A stretch of DNA of 27,826 nt from UBA1046 sp964624395 (GCA_964624395.1 CAZUWY010000020.1:1-27826); one strand, 5' to 3'; shown: positions 7,201 to 16,439, counted from the stretch's first letter. Notes: generated by a model not told the origin, from the letters alone. A program made the numbers and translations.

Positions 7201-8598
7201 ATGTCCCCGCAAGCGGAGGCGGTACCTATGCCCACTGCTGATGGCAGAGCAAAATTAGTCATGCCCTACAGCAATGATGCTGAGCAGTCAGTGCTGGGCA
7301 GCGCCCTCTACGGCAGGGAATATCTGGCCAACGCTGTGGCCGAGCTGAAAGTTGACGATTTTTATATCCGGCGCAATCAGATAATTTTTGCTGTAATCCT
7401 GGAATTGTTTCAGCGCAATGAAGCAGTAGATATCTTGACTGTCACAGACAGGCTGGAGATGAAGGGGGAGCTAATAGAGGCGGGCGGCGCAGAATATGTT
7501 GTCGCCTTGCCGGATAAGACCCCGGTCATGCAAAATCAGGCTCATTATATTCGGGTGGTGCGCCAGCACGCCCAGAGGCGCTCCTTGATTTTAACTTTGC
7601 GTAAAATTATCGACATGGCCTATACCTCCGGTGAGGATGTAGAAGACCTGATTAATCTGGCGGCCAACCGCATCTACGATATCCGGGAAAACAGGGATCT
7701 GGGTGGCTTTGACCGCCTGGGCGATATCTTGAATCAAAAGATAAATGAACTGCACGAGCAAGCCAGAGGAAAAAGGCCAAAATTGATTCAAACTAATTTT
7801 GCCTCCATTGATCGCATCCTGGGTGGCCTGAGACCGGGAGGCCTATATATTCTCGCAGCCCGCCCCGGCGTGGGTAAAACATCTCTGGCCTTAAATATTG
7901 CTCATATGGCAGCCGAGAGAGGCAAGCATTATGTCGGTATTTTCAGCTTGGAGATGTCTAAAGAAGAGGTGGGGATGAGAATCCTGGTGGGCCAGGCTCG
8001 GATCAGCTCGGAGAAGATGGACAGGCTGAAATTGAAAGACACAGACGAATGGGAGAAGATATCTGCCGCTCTGATTGCTCTCTACGACAAGCCCATCTAT
8101 ATTGACGATCGTTCCGGCACCAATGTGGTGGAGATGCAGGCCAGATGCAGGCAGCTGCAGATCAAGGAGAAATTGGATTTTATCATTGTTGACTATCTGC
8201 AGCTAATGTCATCCGGCGGCAGGGTCAGCCGCTCAGAAAATCGCCAGCAGGAAATTGCCGAAATTTCCCGCATGCTTAAAATTATGGCCAAGGAATTGGA
8301 AGTCCCGGTTCTAGCCCTTTCGCAGCTGAGCCGTGAGAGCGAAAGGAGGGCCAACAGAAGGCCAATGCTGATCGACCTCAGAGAATCGGGTGCAATTGAG
8401 CAAGATGCCGATGTGGTTATGTTTTTGCATGACGAGCAGTTAAAATCGGAAGAGCCGCGCCCGGATGTCTACGAGATTGAACTCCTTATCGCCAAGAACC
8501 GTCACGGCGCCACCGGAAATGTCCATCTGGGCTGGAAGCCCTCCTTGACGAGCTTTTTTGACACGCTGGAAATCCCACCGCCGGAGGCCCCGATTTGA
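7201..8598 (+). CDS. dnaB: Replicative DNA helicase DnaB (DnaC in Bacillus)
   Basis: This is the hexameric helicase that unwinds DNA ahead of the replication fork. The 465-residue protein has the N-terminal domain (about 25-125, beginning NDAEQSVLGS), a linker, and the RecA-like motor with Walker A RPGVGKTS at 221-228. Walker B is in DFIIVDYLQL, and a later block reads LRESGAIEQDADVV. No intein is present. Two starts are possible: ATG 7201 has GAGGAA 8 bases upstream, and ATG 7228 has GGAGG 8 bases upstream and would shorten the protein by nine residues. I kept the longer form. The tilS start codon overlaps the stop. Confidence 0.96.
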   Translation: MSPQAEAVPMPTADGRAKLVMPYSNDAEQSVLGSALYGREYLANAVAELKVDDFYIRRNQIIFAVILELFQRNEAVDILTVTDRLEMKGELIEAGGAEYVVALPDKTPVMQNQAHYIRVVRQHAQRRSLILTLRKIIDMAYTSGEDVEDLINLAANRIYDIRENRDLGGFDRLGDILNQKINELHEQARGKRPKLIQTNFASIDRILGGLRPGGLYILAARPGVGKTSLALNIAHMAAERGKHYVGIFSLEMSKEEVGMRILVGQARISSEKMDRLKLKDTDEWEKISAALIALYDKPIYIDDRSGTNVVEMQARCRQLQIKEKLDFIIVDYLQLMSSGGRVSRSENRQQEIAEISRMLKIMAKELEVPVLALSQLSRESERRANRRPMLIDLRESGAIEQDADVVMFLHDEQLKSEEPRPDVYEIELLIAKNRHGATGNVHLGWKPSLTSFFDTLEIPPPEAPI

Positions 8599-9770
8599 CC
8601 TCTTATCTTCCCCGCACAGCCTATTCTTTTTTTCAGGCGGTCATTGGTGACCTCATTGCTGAAAATATTTTCGTAAAAGATATTGCTGGCGAGCAAAAAA
8701 AACCAGCTTTTAAGCCTGACTGTCTTTCTTTTGAAAAATCTTCTCATTTGGCAAGACCTCTAAATCAAGATCTTGTCCTTGTCACCGGTGTGTCCGGCGG
8801 GGTCGATTCTATGCTTTTACTGGCCTTTTTGTCCTATCTGCAAAAGGCGATTCCTTTTCGTCTGGTCGCCGCACATTTAAATCACTGCCTGCGCCCCGAG
8901 GCGGCAGATCAGGATCAGGCTGTGGTGGCAAATTATTGCCAGCAGGAAGAAATTGAATTTTTCAGCCGCAAAACAGATATTAGAAACTTGGCCCAAAAAA
9001 GGGGCAAAGGCATTGAAGAGGCAGGAAGGAAGGCGCGCTATGATTTCTTCGCTGAACTTGGAGCCGAGATAATAGCTGAGGGAGGGCAAAGGGATTACCT
9101 AATCTGTCTGGCCCATCACAAGGAAGATCAGGCGGAAACAATTTTGTTGAATATGGGACGCGGCAGCGGACTGGATGGCTTGCTGGGCATGGAGATGCTG
9201 CAGGGCAGAGTTTTCAGACCCTTTCTCAGACAGAGCAAAAATGAAATTACAACAGCAGCAAAGGCTTTGCAGATCCCCTGGCAGGTTGACCAGAGTAATC
9301 TAGCTTCAGATTACAGGAGAAATCGCCTGCGCAATGAACTGCTGCCCTTGTGGGGGGATATTTTAGCCACTGATCCTGCCCCCTTGCTGGCAAGATTAGC
9401 TGAAAATCTTTTAGCGGACAAGAAAGCCTTGCAGGCAATGGCCTTGAAACTTTACCAAGAAGCCTTGCTGCCTAGGGGAGAGCTGAGTACAAAGATACTG
9501 CTGAAAGCTCCCTTTTCAATAGCCGGCAGAGCATTAAATATTGCCATTAACTGCCTGTTGCAGGCCCAGAGCAGAGAGGGTACTGCTGGCAGCAGATTTT
9601 CCTTGTCGGAGAGATCACAGAAAGCAGTTTTACTGTTTATAAAAAAAGACGACACTACTCTTCATTCTCTGGAGCTTTCGGAAGGGATCAGAGCTGATCT
9701 TTTTGCCAATACCCTCAAGTTTTCTATCGCCAGAAGCAAGGGCTTTTCCCAGGATGAAAATTACTCTTAA
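8595..9770 (+). CDS. tilS: tRNA(Ile)-lysidine synthetase
   Basis: TilS attaches lysine to C34 of the tRNA-Ile with a CAU anticodon, so that it reads AUA. The N-type ATP pyrophosphatase loop SGGVDS is at 67-72, followed by AAHLNHCLR and LAHHKEDQAET. The start is TTG 8595, overlapping the dnaB stop, with GGAGG 7 bases upstream. This leaves about 62 residues before the ATP-binding strand, some 40 more than usual. The whole protein is 391 residues, shorter than B. subtilis TilS, because the C-terminal part is reduced. The tilS, hpt, ftsH order is conserved in Bacillota and supports the call. Confidence 0.9.
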   Translation: MTSYLPRTAYSFFQAVIGDLIAENIFVKDIAGEQKKPAFKPDCLSFEKSSHLARPLNQDLVLVTGVSGGVDSMLLLAFLSYLQKAIPFRLVAAHLNHCLRPEAADQDQAVVANYCQQEEIEFFSRKTDIRNLAQKRGKGIEEAGRKARYDFFAELGAEIIAEGGQRDYLICLAHHKEDQAETILLNMGRGSGLDGLLGMEMLQGRVFRPFLRQSKNEITTAAKALQIPWQVDQSNLASDYRRNRLRNELLPLWGDILATDPAPLLARLAENLLADKKALQAMALKLYQEALLPRGELSTKILLKAPFSIAGRALNIAINCLLQAQSREGTAGSRFSLSERSQKAVLLFIKKDDTTLHSLELSEGIRADLFANTLKFSIARSKGFSQDENYS

Positions 9771-9829
9771 AGTGATTTGTTACCGGGGTATTCGATTTCT
9801 CCTTTCAGCTATAAAATAATCTTGTCTAT

Positions 9830-9838
9830 TGCTATAAT
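9830..9838 (+). promoter_or_regulatory. Extended -10 promoter of hpt-ftsH
   Basis: TGCTATAAT (9830-9838) is a perfect extended -10 element in the 152-base gap between tilS and hpt. The sequence at the -35 distance is TATAAA, so the promoter would rely on the extended -10. The expected leader is about 80 bases. Confidence 0.6.
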
Positions 9839-9922
9839 ACTTTGGTATCGAATTATTGCTGCTTTATATTTAGATAGAGATAGTGGGATAATAGATAGTT
9901 ACGAATGTCTAATGGAGTAAAT

Positions 9923-10507
9923 ATGTGCCAAGAAATTGAAAGAATTCTGGTCAGCAAGGAAGAAATCCAAGAAATCTGTAAGCGCCTGGGTGCTGAAATT
10001 ACTGAGGATTACCAAGGGAAAAAGTTGATCTTGATCTGTGTGCTCAAGGGCGCCTTTGTGTTTTTAGCAGATTTGATCAGAGAAATTGATCTGCCCTGTG
10101 AAGTGGATTTCATGTCGGTCAGCAGCTACAGCGGCCAGCATTCCACCGGTGTAGTCAAGATCGTCAAAGATCTGGACAGCGATATCTCTGGCAAGCATGT
10201 GTTGATTGTGGAAGATATTGTCGATTCAGGCCTGACACTTAAACATCTAAGTGAACTTTTGAAAACAAGAAATCCTGCCAGCGTCAGGATATGCACAGCC
10301 TTTGACAAGCCTGAGAGAAGAAAAGTTGAAATCTTTGTCGACTATATCGGTCTGGAGATCCCTGATGAATTTATTGTCGGCTATGGGCTTGATCTGGATG
10401 AATATTATCGCAATCTGCCGGAGGTGGCGGTTTTATCTCCCGCTTCCCAACCTGATCAGGCCGATGCAGATATAGTCTGTGCGCAGATGGAGGTCGTGGA
10501 TGAATAG
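9923..10507 (+). CDS. hpt: Hypoxanthine phosphoribosyltransferase
   Basis: This enzyme salvages hypoxanthine, and usually guanine, by joining it to PRPP to give IMP or GMP. The PRPP-binding motif is EDIVDSG at 97-103 within VLIVEDIVDSGLTL, and VLKGAFVFLADLIR is the early conserved block. I chose ATG 9923 (194 residues, starting MCQEIERILV) because GGAG lies 5 bases upstream and this matches the family start; ATG 9905 has no ribosome binding site. The protein ends in a poorly conserved tail of about 20 residues after the enzyme fold. The next gene, ftsH, starts inside its last codons. Confidence 0.94.
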   Translation: MCQEIERILVSKEEIQEICKRLGAEITEDYQGKKLILICVLKGAFVFLADLIREIDLPCEVDFMSVSSYSGQHSTGVVKIVKDLDSDISGKHVLIVEDIVDSGLTLKHLSELLKTRNPASVRICTAFDKPERRKVEIFVDYIGLEIPDEFIVGYGLDLDEYYRNLPEVAVLSPASQPDQADADIVCAQMEVVDE

Positions 10508-12416
10508 TATGGGGCCTAAAAAAAGATTTAGCGGCTTTTCCTTTTACATTGTTTTGATGATGATTATATTTGCCATGACTTATTTCATGTCAAATATATC
10601 CGGCAGCAAAAGCTATACCTTGTCTGAGATGAGAAATCTGATTGAGGCTGAAAAGGTTGAATCTGTGGTAATCAGCGGCAGTGAATTAAAGATGGTCTTA
10701 AAGCCTGTTGCCGGCCAGCCGGAAGAAACCATCACTAAAGAGATTCCGACTGAATCGATCGGTGAATACGAAAAATATCTGGCTGAGGCAGTAAATGAAG
10801 GCTTGATTGAATCTTATGACTACTACCGGCCGACAGATTTAGCTTCAATTTTGAACATCCTGATAATTGTTATGCTGCTGGTCTCCATCGGTGCTTTTAT
10901 CTATATCAACTACTCAAGACAAGGAGATGGCAAAAGGGCGATCAGTTTTGGCAAGAGCCGGGCTAAATTAAATGATCCCAGCAAAAACAAGATTACCTTT
11001 GACGATGTGGCCGGGGCAGAGGAAGAAAAGGAAGAGCTGCAGGAAGTTGTCGATTTTCTTAAAAATCCGAAGAAATATTCTGAACTGGGCGCCAAAATAC
11101 CGAGCGGAATTATTTTAGTCGGTGCGCCCGGCACGGGCAAAACTCTCCTGGCCAAAGCAGTTGCCGGAGAGGCAAATGTTCCCTTTTTCTCCATCAGCGG
11201 TTCTGACTTTGTCGAGATGTTTGTCGGAGTAGGGGCTTCCAGGGTGAGAGATCTTTTTGACAATGCCAAAAAGCACACACCCTGCATAATTTTTATTGAT
11301 GAGATTGATGCTGTCGGCCGCCATCGCGGGGCAGGACTTGGCGGCGGCCATGATGAAAGAGAGCAGACATTGAATCAGCTGCTGGTTGAAATGGATGGCT
11401 TTGGTCCTAATGAGGGAGTAATTGTCATGGCGGCCACTAACCGCCCGGACATTTTGGATCCGGCCTTGCTAAGACCCGGACGCTTTGACAGGCGGGTTGT
11501 GGTCATGATTCCGGATATCGTGGGCCGGGAAGCAATTTTACAAGTACATGCACGCAATAAGCCCCTGGCCGCAGATGTCAATCTTAAAGATATTGCCAGA
11601 ATTACACCCGGCTTTACCGGCGCTGATCTGGCCAACCTATTAAATGAAGCAGCTTTGCTGACTGCCAGAAGAGGGGGCAAGGAGATCTTGTACAACGATA
11701 TCTCCGAAGCGGTCTTTAAGATTACTATCGGACCGGAGAAAAAGAGCAGAATCATCAGTGCGGAAGAAAGAAAACTTACGGCCTACCATGAATCAGGCCA
11801 TGCCATTGTGACCAGAGAAGCCTCTAAAACTAACAGTGTGGAAAGGGTATCAATCATTCCTGCGGGCGGAGCCGGAGGCTATACTGCCTTTAAGCCCAGT
11901 GAGGATATGCATTTTCAGACCAGAACTGAGCTCTTGAGCCAGATCATGATGGCTTTGGGAGGCAGGGCGGCGGAGGAGCTCACTTTTAACGAGATCAGTA
12001 CCGGCGCCAGCCAGGATCTGCAGCAATGCAACCGCATAGCAAGAGATATGGTGACCCGCTACGGCATGAGTGAGCGCCTGGGCAATTTTGTCATCGATAA
12101 GGATCAGGAGGTTTTTTTGGGCCGCGATTATTCCCACACTCAGCAGCACAGTGAGAGTCTATCTGCTGTGATTGACGAAGAGGTAAAGAGGATTCTCGAT
12201 GAGGCCTATGAAAAGACACTAAATATCTTGAGAGAGAATACTCTCTTGCTGGATAAGCTAGCTGAAAGACTGCTTGAAGTGGAGAAAATTGAAAGCGAAG
12301 AATTTGAAGAGATCTACCGCCAGTATGCGGCAGATTTCAAAGAGCTGCCGGCAGATTTTCTTGCTGAAAAGAAAGTAGTGGTAGAACCACACGCAGAAGA
12401 TATCGATAACGGTTAA
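10500..12416 (+). CDS. ftsH: ATP-dependent zinc metalloprotease FtsH
   Basis: FtsH is a membrane-bound hexamer that extracts and degrades unwanted membrane and soluble proteins. The 638-residue protein has two membrane segments (about 13-32 and 115-137) around an extracytoplasmic domain, an AAA+ module with Walker A GAPGTGKT at 208-215 and Walker B IIFIDEID, and the zinc-binding HESGH at 430-434. The start is ATG 10500, overlapping hpt by 8 bases, because GGAGG (10489-10493) is 6 bases upstream; an in-frame ATG at 10479 lies before that site. The C-terminal tail is short and charged. A strong terminator follows. Confidence 0.97.
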   Translation: MNSMGPKKRFSGFSFYIVLMMIIFAMTYFMSNISGSKSYTLSEMRNLIEAEKVESVVISGSELKMVLKPVAGQPEETITKEIPTESIGEYEKYLAEAVNEGLIESYDYYRPTDLASILNILIIVMLLVSIGAFIYINYSRQGDGKRAISFGKSRAKLNDPSKNKITFDDVAGAEEEKEELQEVVDFLKNPKKYSELGAKIPSGIILVGAPGTGKTLLAKAVAGEANVPFFSISGSDFVEMFVGVGASRVRDLFDNAKKHTPCIIFIDEIDAVGRHRGAGLGGGHDEREQTLNQLLVEMDGFGPNEGVIVMAATNRPDILDPALLRPGRFDRRVVVMIPDIVGREAILQVHARNKPLAADVNLKDIARITPGFTGADLANLLNEAALLTARRGGKEILYNDISEAVFKITIGPEKKSRIISAEERKLTAYHESGHAIVTREASKTNSVERVSIIPAGGAGGYTAFKPSEDMHFQTRTELLSQIMMALGGRAAEELTFNEISTGASQDLQQCNRIARDMVTRYGMSERLGNFVIDKDQEVFLGRDYSHTQQHSESLSAVIDEEVKRILDEAYEKTLNILRENTLLLDKLAERLLEVEKIESEEFEEIYRQYAADFKELPADFLAEKKVVVEPHAEDIDNG

Positions 12417-12436
12417 GTAAAAATAATTATCTTTTT

Positions 12437-12480
12437 AAAGGCTGTCTTGAGCTTAAAGCTTAAGACGGCCTTTTAATTTT
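12437..12480 (+). terminator. Terminator after ftsH, overlapping the 3' end of murC
   Basis: A long nearly perfect inverted repeat, AAAGGCTGTCTTGAGC facing its complement ending GGCCTTT (12437-12473), gives about 15 base pairs plus a small loop, followed by TTTTAATTTT. It serves the plus strand best. It overlaps the stop codon of the convergent murC-like gene, whose own strand lacks a T tract here. Confidence 0.85.
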
Positions 12481-14041
12481 CCACTCTGGTCATATGATCA
12501 GTGCGCCCGGTCAGCTTGTCAGCTGTGTTTCTCAAATCCACGCCCATGATCAAAAGCACATCGCCGGGTTCTAAAATAGTGCGCAGATGTGCCTCCAGTG
12601 CCTCGTTTGTCGGGAAATAGATTGCTTCTCCGCCCAATTCATTGATACGGTCGCAGATATCTTTTGAGCTGATGGAGGAATCTCTTTCTCTGTCATCATA
12701 AATTTCAGACATCATCAGCGGGCGGATATCTTTTAAGACATCGACAAAGTCAGCGAAGAAACCTCTGACTCTGCTGTGGGTCAGGGGCTGAAAACATATC
12801 CACAGCCTTTTGGCCGGGATCATGCGGGCAGCAGCGACGGTTACCCGCACTGCCGAATGGTGATGGGCATAGTCGGCAAAAACCTTGGCCCCGTTATAAA
12901 GGCCGGTATAGGTAAAACGTCCTTCGGCTCCTCTGAAGCCTGCCAGGGCTTTTTTGGCCGCCTCAGGACCGGCACCGTTCAGATCAGCCAGAGAAATGGC
13001 GGCCAGGGCATTTTGAATATTAAACACACCGGGTACTTCCAGTTTGATCCGGCTGTATAATTCTCCCTCTTTATAGGTTGAAAAAGCTGGATAACCGGTG
13101 CGAAAATCTGCTTCATCCCAGCTGTAATCCGGTACTGAGCCGGCTTTTTTACTTTTTATTGCCGTTTTTAACTCGGCCAGGCCTGCAGGAATTTTTTCTT
13201 CCCTGTGCCCAAACCAGACCAGATTTAGATGGGCCAGGCCCTCTTTTCTTTTTTCTTCAACCATGCTGAGGAGAGGGATCATATAGGGGTCAAAGCTCGG
13301 CAGCAGCACTGTGCAGTTATCTGGCTGCAAGGCAAGGAAATCTGCAAAGGCCTCGATCATATCTTCCGGTGTGGGATAACAGTCAATATGATCATGGACA
13401 ATGTTTAAGACTGAGACTGTGTCTGAACGGTAGTTCAAAAATCCCCGTCTGAATTCACAGGCTTCAGACAGCAAAAGATCGGGACTTCCAACTCTGATAG
13501 TGGTTTTGAACTCTAAAAGCTCAGCGCCAAGATGGACTGTGGGATCGAGTTCTGCTTCAATCATTATCAGAGCGCACATAGCTGTTACAGATGATTTGCC
13601 ATTAGTTCCGGCCACATTGATAACAGTGGGGAAGAGACGGTTTATTGCCCCCAGAAAAACTGCTCTTTCCACGCAGATAATATTTTGCTTTTTCGCCTCA
13701 GCCAGCTCGGGATTGTCCTGGAAAACAGCTCCGGAATAGACGATCAGATCAGGGGAGGTGGAGAGAATATTTTCCTGATTATGACCGGCAAAGACAGTAA
13801 TGCCGATCTTCTTTAGATAATCTGTTCGAAAATTGGGCTGGGCGTCAGAGCCAAAGACTAGAACTCCACGGCTTTGGGAAAATTCCGCCAGACCACACAT
13901 GCTGATACCGCCGATACCGACGAAAAAAATCCTTTTGCCCGGCTTTATATAGCTAGAGATATGTAAAAGAAAATCCTCTTTTTGCCAGTCAGGTTCAGCT
14001 TGATTGCAGTTTATTTTTTCTATATTTATTTTTTTGCTCAT
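12473..14041 (-). CDS. murC: UDP-N-acetylmuramate-L-alanine ligase (MurC), divergent
   Basis: MurC adds L-alanine to UDP-MurNAc, the first peptide step of peptidoglycan synthesis in the cytoplasm. The 522-residue protein has the MurC N-terminal Rossmann motif VGIGGISMCGLAE (41-53), the central ATPase domain with P-loop GTNGKSS at 145-151, the block EACEFRRGFL at 193-202, and a C-terminal domain containing FQPLTHSR. Several motifs depart from the norm: the P-loop is usually GTHGKTT, the usual ADH block reads VHDH, and the later HHP reads HHH. It lies outside any cell-division cluster, with mscS upstream on the same strand. The start ATG has no clear ribosome binding site. It may be a second, diverged MurC; whether another copy exists cannot be seen here. 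Confidence 0.82.
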   Translation of the reverse strand: MSKKINIEKINCNQAEPDWQKEDFLLHISSYIKPGKRIFFVGIGGISMCGLAEFSQSRGVLVFGSDAQPNFRTDYLKKIGITVFAGHNQENILSTSPDLIVYSGAVFQDNPELAEAKKQNIICVERAVFLGAINRLFPTVINVAGTNGKSSVTAMCALIMIEAELDPTVHLGAELLEFKTTIRVGSPDLLLSEACEFRRGFLNYRSDTVSVLNIVHDHIDCYPTPEDMIEAFADFLALQPDNCTVLLPSFDPYMIPLLSMVEEKRKEGLAHLNLVWFGHREEKIPAGLAELKTAIKSKKAGSVPDYSWDEADFRTGYPAFSTYKEGELYSRIKLEVPGVFNIQNALAAISLADLNGAGPEAAKKALAGFRGAEGRFTYTGLYNGAKVFADYAHHHSAVRVTVAAARMIPAKRLWICFQPLTHSRVRGFFADFVDVLKDIRPLMMSEIYDDRERDSSISSKDICDRINELGGEAIYFPTNEALEAHLRTILEPGDVLLIMGVDLRNTADKLTGRTDHMTRVEN

Positions 14042-14105
14042 AAAGATACTTTTTTTGATCCGCCTTTATTATCTAGATTAAACCATTCTGCCCTTAGTCA
14101 CTGGC

Positions 14106-15242
14106 CTAGTTTTTATTGTCTTTATCCGCAGGTATTATATCATCATTTGTTAAAATTTTAATCTGGCTTGCACTGAGCTTAAGATTATTTCTTTCTAGTA
14201 GCTCTAAGAAGAAATTTATCAAAGCATCTCTTTCAGCGATAAAAGAGGGAAAGGCCAGATCAGAAATATAATACTGCAGCAAAAGCGAAATTCCTTTTTC
14301 TGCAACAGATTCTAGACCAAGATAGTAAGGATCAGGAGTTTTATTGGGGCGAGAGTCAAGGTACTGCCCGAGCTCTGAGCTAATCAGTTTGATTTTTTCA
14401 GTTTCAGCGTCAAGAGGGAAAATAAACTGCAGGCGCAGACGTCTTTTTTTCATCTTGCTGAGATTTTCAAGCACATTATCTGTTAATTTTGAATTGGGCA
14501 CAATGAATACAGTCTGCTCATGACTCCTCAGACGTGAGGAGCGCAGGCCGATGAATTCTACTACACCCACAAAATCTGGCCCCTTGACCAGATCGCCGAG
14601 TTCAAACATCTGATCGGATATAATTGTTATCCCGGCAAATAAATTAGTCAAACTCTCCTTGGCGGCCAGAGAGATAGCAAGTCCACCGATTCCCAGTCCG
14701 GTTACAATGCCTGTGACATTAAAACCAAAAAGACTAAGGCTCATAATAATTCCCAGGGCAATCAAAAAGATGCGGATTATCTGCTGGTAAAAAAGATAAA
14801 CAGTATCTGTCAGTTTGCCCGGATTTTTTGTCTGCAGCCAGCCCAGAAGAATCTGCAAGAGTGCGTCACAAAAAAGCAAGAGTATGATGATGAAGAGAAA
14901 TTGCAGCAAAATATCTACTGCCTTGCCGCTTTCAGCGGAAATTTCCAAGATTTGAATCAGGGCAAAACGAAATGCCAGCAGGGGCAGCAGCCATTGCAAA
15001 GATTTATGCAGCCTTTGAAAAGATTTTGCACCCAATTTTTCATTTTGCCATCTTAGATTGGCTAAGATAAAAATTATAATCCGAGCAAATAATCTGCGCA
15101 GGAAAAAGGCTAAGGCAGTAATAAGCACTGCTGCTAGCCACTGGGAGACGGTGCGGGATAAAAAGAGACTATCTGCCCAGTTTGCAGGCAGTAAGCGGCG
15201 GATGCCATCTATTATTAGATTACAAATCTGCACAAAATTCAT
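14106..15242 (-). CDS. mscS: MscS-family mechanosensitive channel
   Basis: Small-conductance channels of this family open under membrane tension and release solutes after osmotic downshock. The 378-residue protein has several hydrophobic segments in its first half. It carries the pore-helix block GLGIGGLAISLAAKESLTN and the following DQMFELGDLV, then the cytoplasmic beta domain with EFIGLRSSRLR and VPNSKL. I chose ATG 15242; a TTG at 15260 is also in frame, but GAGG lies between the two and suits the ATG, at 12-base spacing. It lies 64 bases before the murC-like gene on the same strand and is divergent from the DMT permease. Which solutes it passes cannot be told. Confidence 0.9.
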   Translation of the reverse strand: MNFVQICNLIIDGIRRLLPANWADSLFLSRTVSQWLAAVLITALAFFLRRLFARIIIFILANLRWQNEKLGAKSFQRLHKSLQWLLPLLAFRFALIQILEISAESGKAVDILLQFLFIIILLLFCDALLQILLGWLQTKNPGKLTDTVYLFYQQIIRIFLIALGIIMSLSLFGFNVTGIVTGLGIGGLAISLAAKESLTNLFAGITIISDQMFELGDLVKGPDFVGVVEFIGLRSSRLRSHEQTVFIVPNSKLTDNVLENLSKMKKRRLRLQFIFPLDAETEKIKLISSELGQYLDSRPNKTPDPYYLGLESVAEKGISLLLQYYISDLAFPSFIAERDALINFFLELLERNNLKLSASQIKILTNDDIIPADKDNKN

Positions 15243-15336
15243 ATGCCCATAATACCTCAAATAAAGATAAACAAGAATAAAAAGTAAAGCCGAGCTGATT
15301 TTGGCAGCGCATTTAGTATTTATCTTTTTTTTGTTC

Positions 15337-15342
15337 TATAAT
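15337..15342 (+). promoter_or_regulatory. -10 element for the DMT permease gene
   Basis: A perfect TATAAT (15337-15342) stands alone, without a clear -35 (TTTAGT at 15312-15317 is 19 bases away). It places the transcript start near 15349, downstream of ATG 15345. This supports the later start at 15381 for the gene. Confidence 0.5.
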
Positions 15343-15380
15343 CTATGAAAACAAGATCTACCCTATTGATGGAGGTGCTA

Positions 15381-16298
15381 ATGGCAGGCAAAGAAGAGGC
15401 TAAATGGAAAATTCTGGCTCCCTTTCTGATTATGATGTCAGGAGTATCCTGGGGCCTGATAGGCTTGTTTTCGCATGAACTCAGGCGGGTAGGGCTAAGC
15501 CCTCTGCAAATTACCCATTGGCGCAATATTGTTGCCGGCCTGGTGCTGGTTACTTTTATCTTGCTTAAAGACAGAAGCCTGCTGAAAATATCTATTAAAG
15601 ATATCTGGATGTTTATCGGCACTGGCGTATTGAGCATTTCCTTTTTCAATATATGCTACTTTATCTGTATGCAAGAGAGCACTTTGTCAGTGGCAGTAAC
15701 ATTACTGCACACCTCGCCCGTCTTTTTAATGCTCTTTTCAGTCTGGCTTTTCAAAGAGAAATTCACATTAAATAAAGCAATTGCCATCATACTGGCCGGA
15801 GGAGGCTGTGTTTTTGTAACCGGCTTAATCGGGGCTGAGTCTGTTCCCATTACCGGTCGCGCCTTATTTTTCGGTATCTGCTCTGGCTTTCTCTACGCTC
15901 TTTATTCAGTGTTTGGGCGCTTTGCCCTGCAAAAGTATAACTGGCTGACAATCATTGCCTATACCTTCATTTTGGCTGTTTTTGCTTTATTTCCGCTGTC
16001 AGATTTTCCTCAGATGATTGAACTGACCTTTACAGATCAAAAGGTGACTTTAAGTATGATAGCCCTCGGACTGATTTCCACTCTCTTGCCTTTTTTACTT
16101 TATACCAAAGGATTGGAGCATCTGGAGGTCAGCAAGGCGGCTCTTTTGACTTTTGTTGAACCCACTGTAGGTATGCTGGTCTCGGTTTTAGTATTCAAAG
16201 AGTATTTTTCGGTAAACTATGCCATCGGTCTGGTCCTGATAATATCTGCCATTATCGTCTTAAACCGTCCTGTGCGAACTTTTGCTGGCAAAGATTAA
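15381..16298 (+). CDS. EamA-type DMT superfamily permease
   Basis: A membrane protein of the drug/metabolite transporter superfamily with two EamA repeats. The 305 residues hold about ten hydrophobic segments. The first repeat begins with GVSWGLIGLFS and the second after about residue 150; the late segment LEVSKAALLTFVEPTVGML is the typical EamA helix 9. Substrates in this family range from amino acids to metabolites, and the sequence does not show which applies here. ATG 15381 has GGAGG 5 bases upstream. An ATG at 15345 is in frame but lies 2 bases after the -10 box, so it should not be transcribed. The gene is alone on the plus strand, with no clear terminator after it. Confidence 0.88.
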   Translation: MAGKEEAKWKILAPFLIMMSGVSWGLIGLFSHELRRVGLSPLQITHWRNIVAGLVLVTFILLKDRSLLKISIKDIWMFIGTGVLSISFFNICYFICMQESTLSVAVTLLHTSPVFLMLFSVWLFKEKFTLNKAIAIILAGGGCVFVTGLIGAESVPITGRALFFGICSGFLYALYSVFGRFALQKYNWLTIIAYTFILAVFALFPLSDFPQMIELTFTDQKVTLSMIALGLISTLLPFLLYTKGLEHLEVSKAALLTFVEPTVGMLVSVLVFKEYFSVNYAIGLVLIISAIIVLNRPVRTFAGKD

Positions 16299-16313
16299 TT
16301 AAATTCGTTTGAA

Positions 16314-16439
16314 TGCTTGCTCTGGCGGATATTGTCAAACTTTGCCCCAAATCGCATTTCTGGCAAGCTTGAGTTTTGCTTTGGCGCCGGATTACGAGGT
16401 CATTTAGCCACTGTTCATGAGAGGTTGCCAGAGAAAGCA
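16314..16439. repeat. Distant imperfect inverted repeat after the DMT permease
   Basis: The 280-base gap between the permease and rplU holds TGCTTGCTCTGGC (16314-16326) and GCCAGAGAAAGCA (16427-16439), complementary at 12 of 13 positions and 100 bases apart. A small palindrome, CAAGCTTG, lies between them. No convincing gene is present. The role is unknown, and it could be chance. Confidence 0.35.

Noticed and set aside
10479..10499. Upstream ATG for ftsH inside hpt
   Set aside because: The strong GGAGG lies after this ATG and points to ATG 10500.
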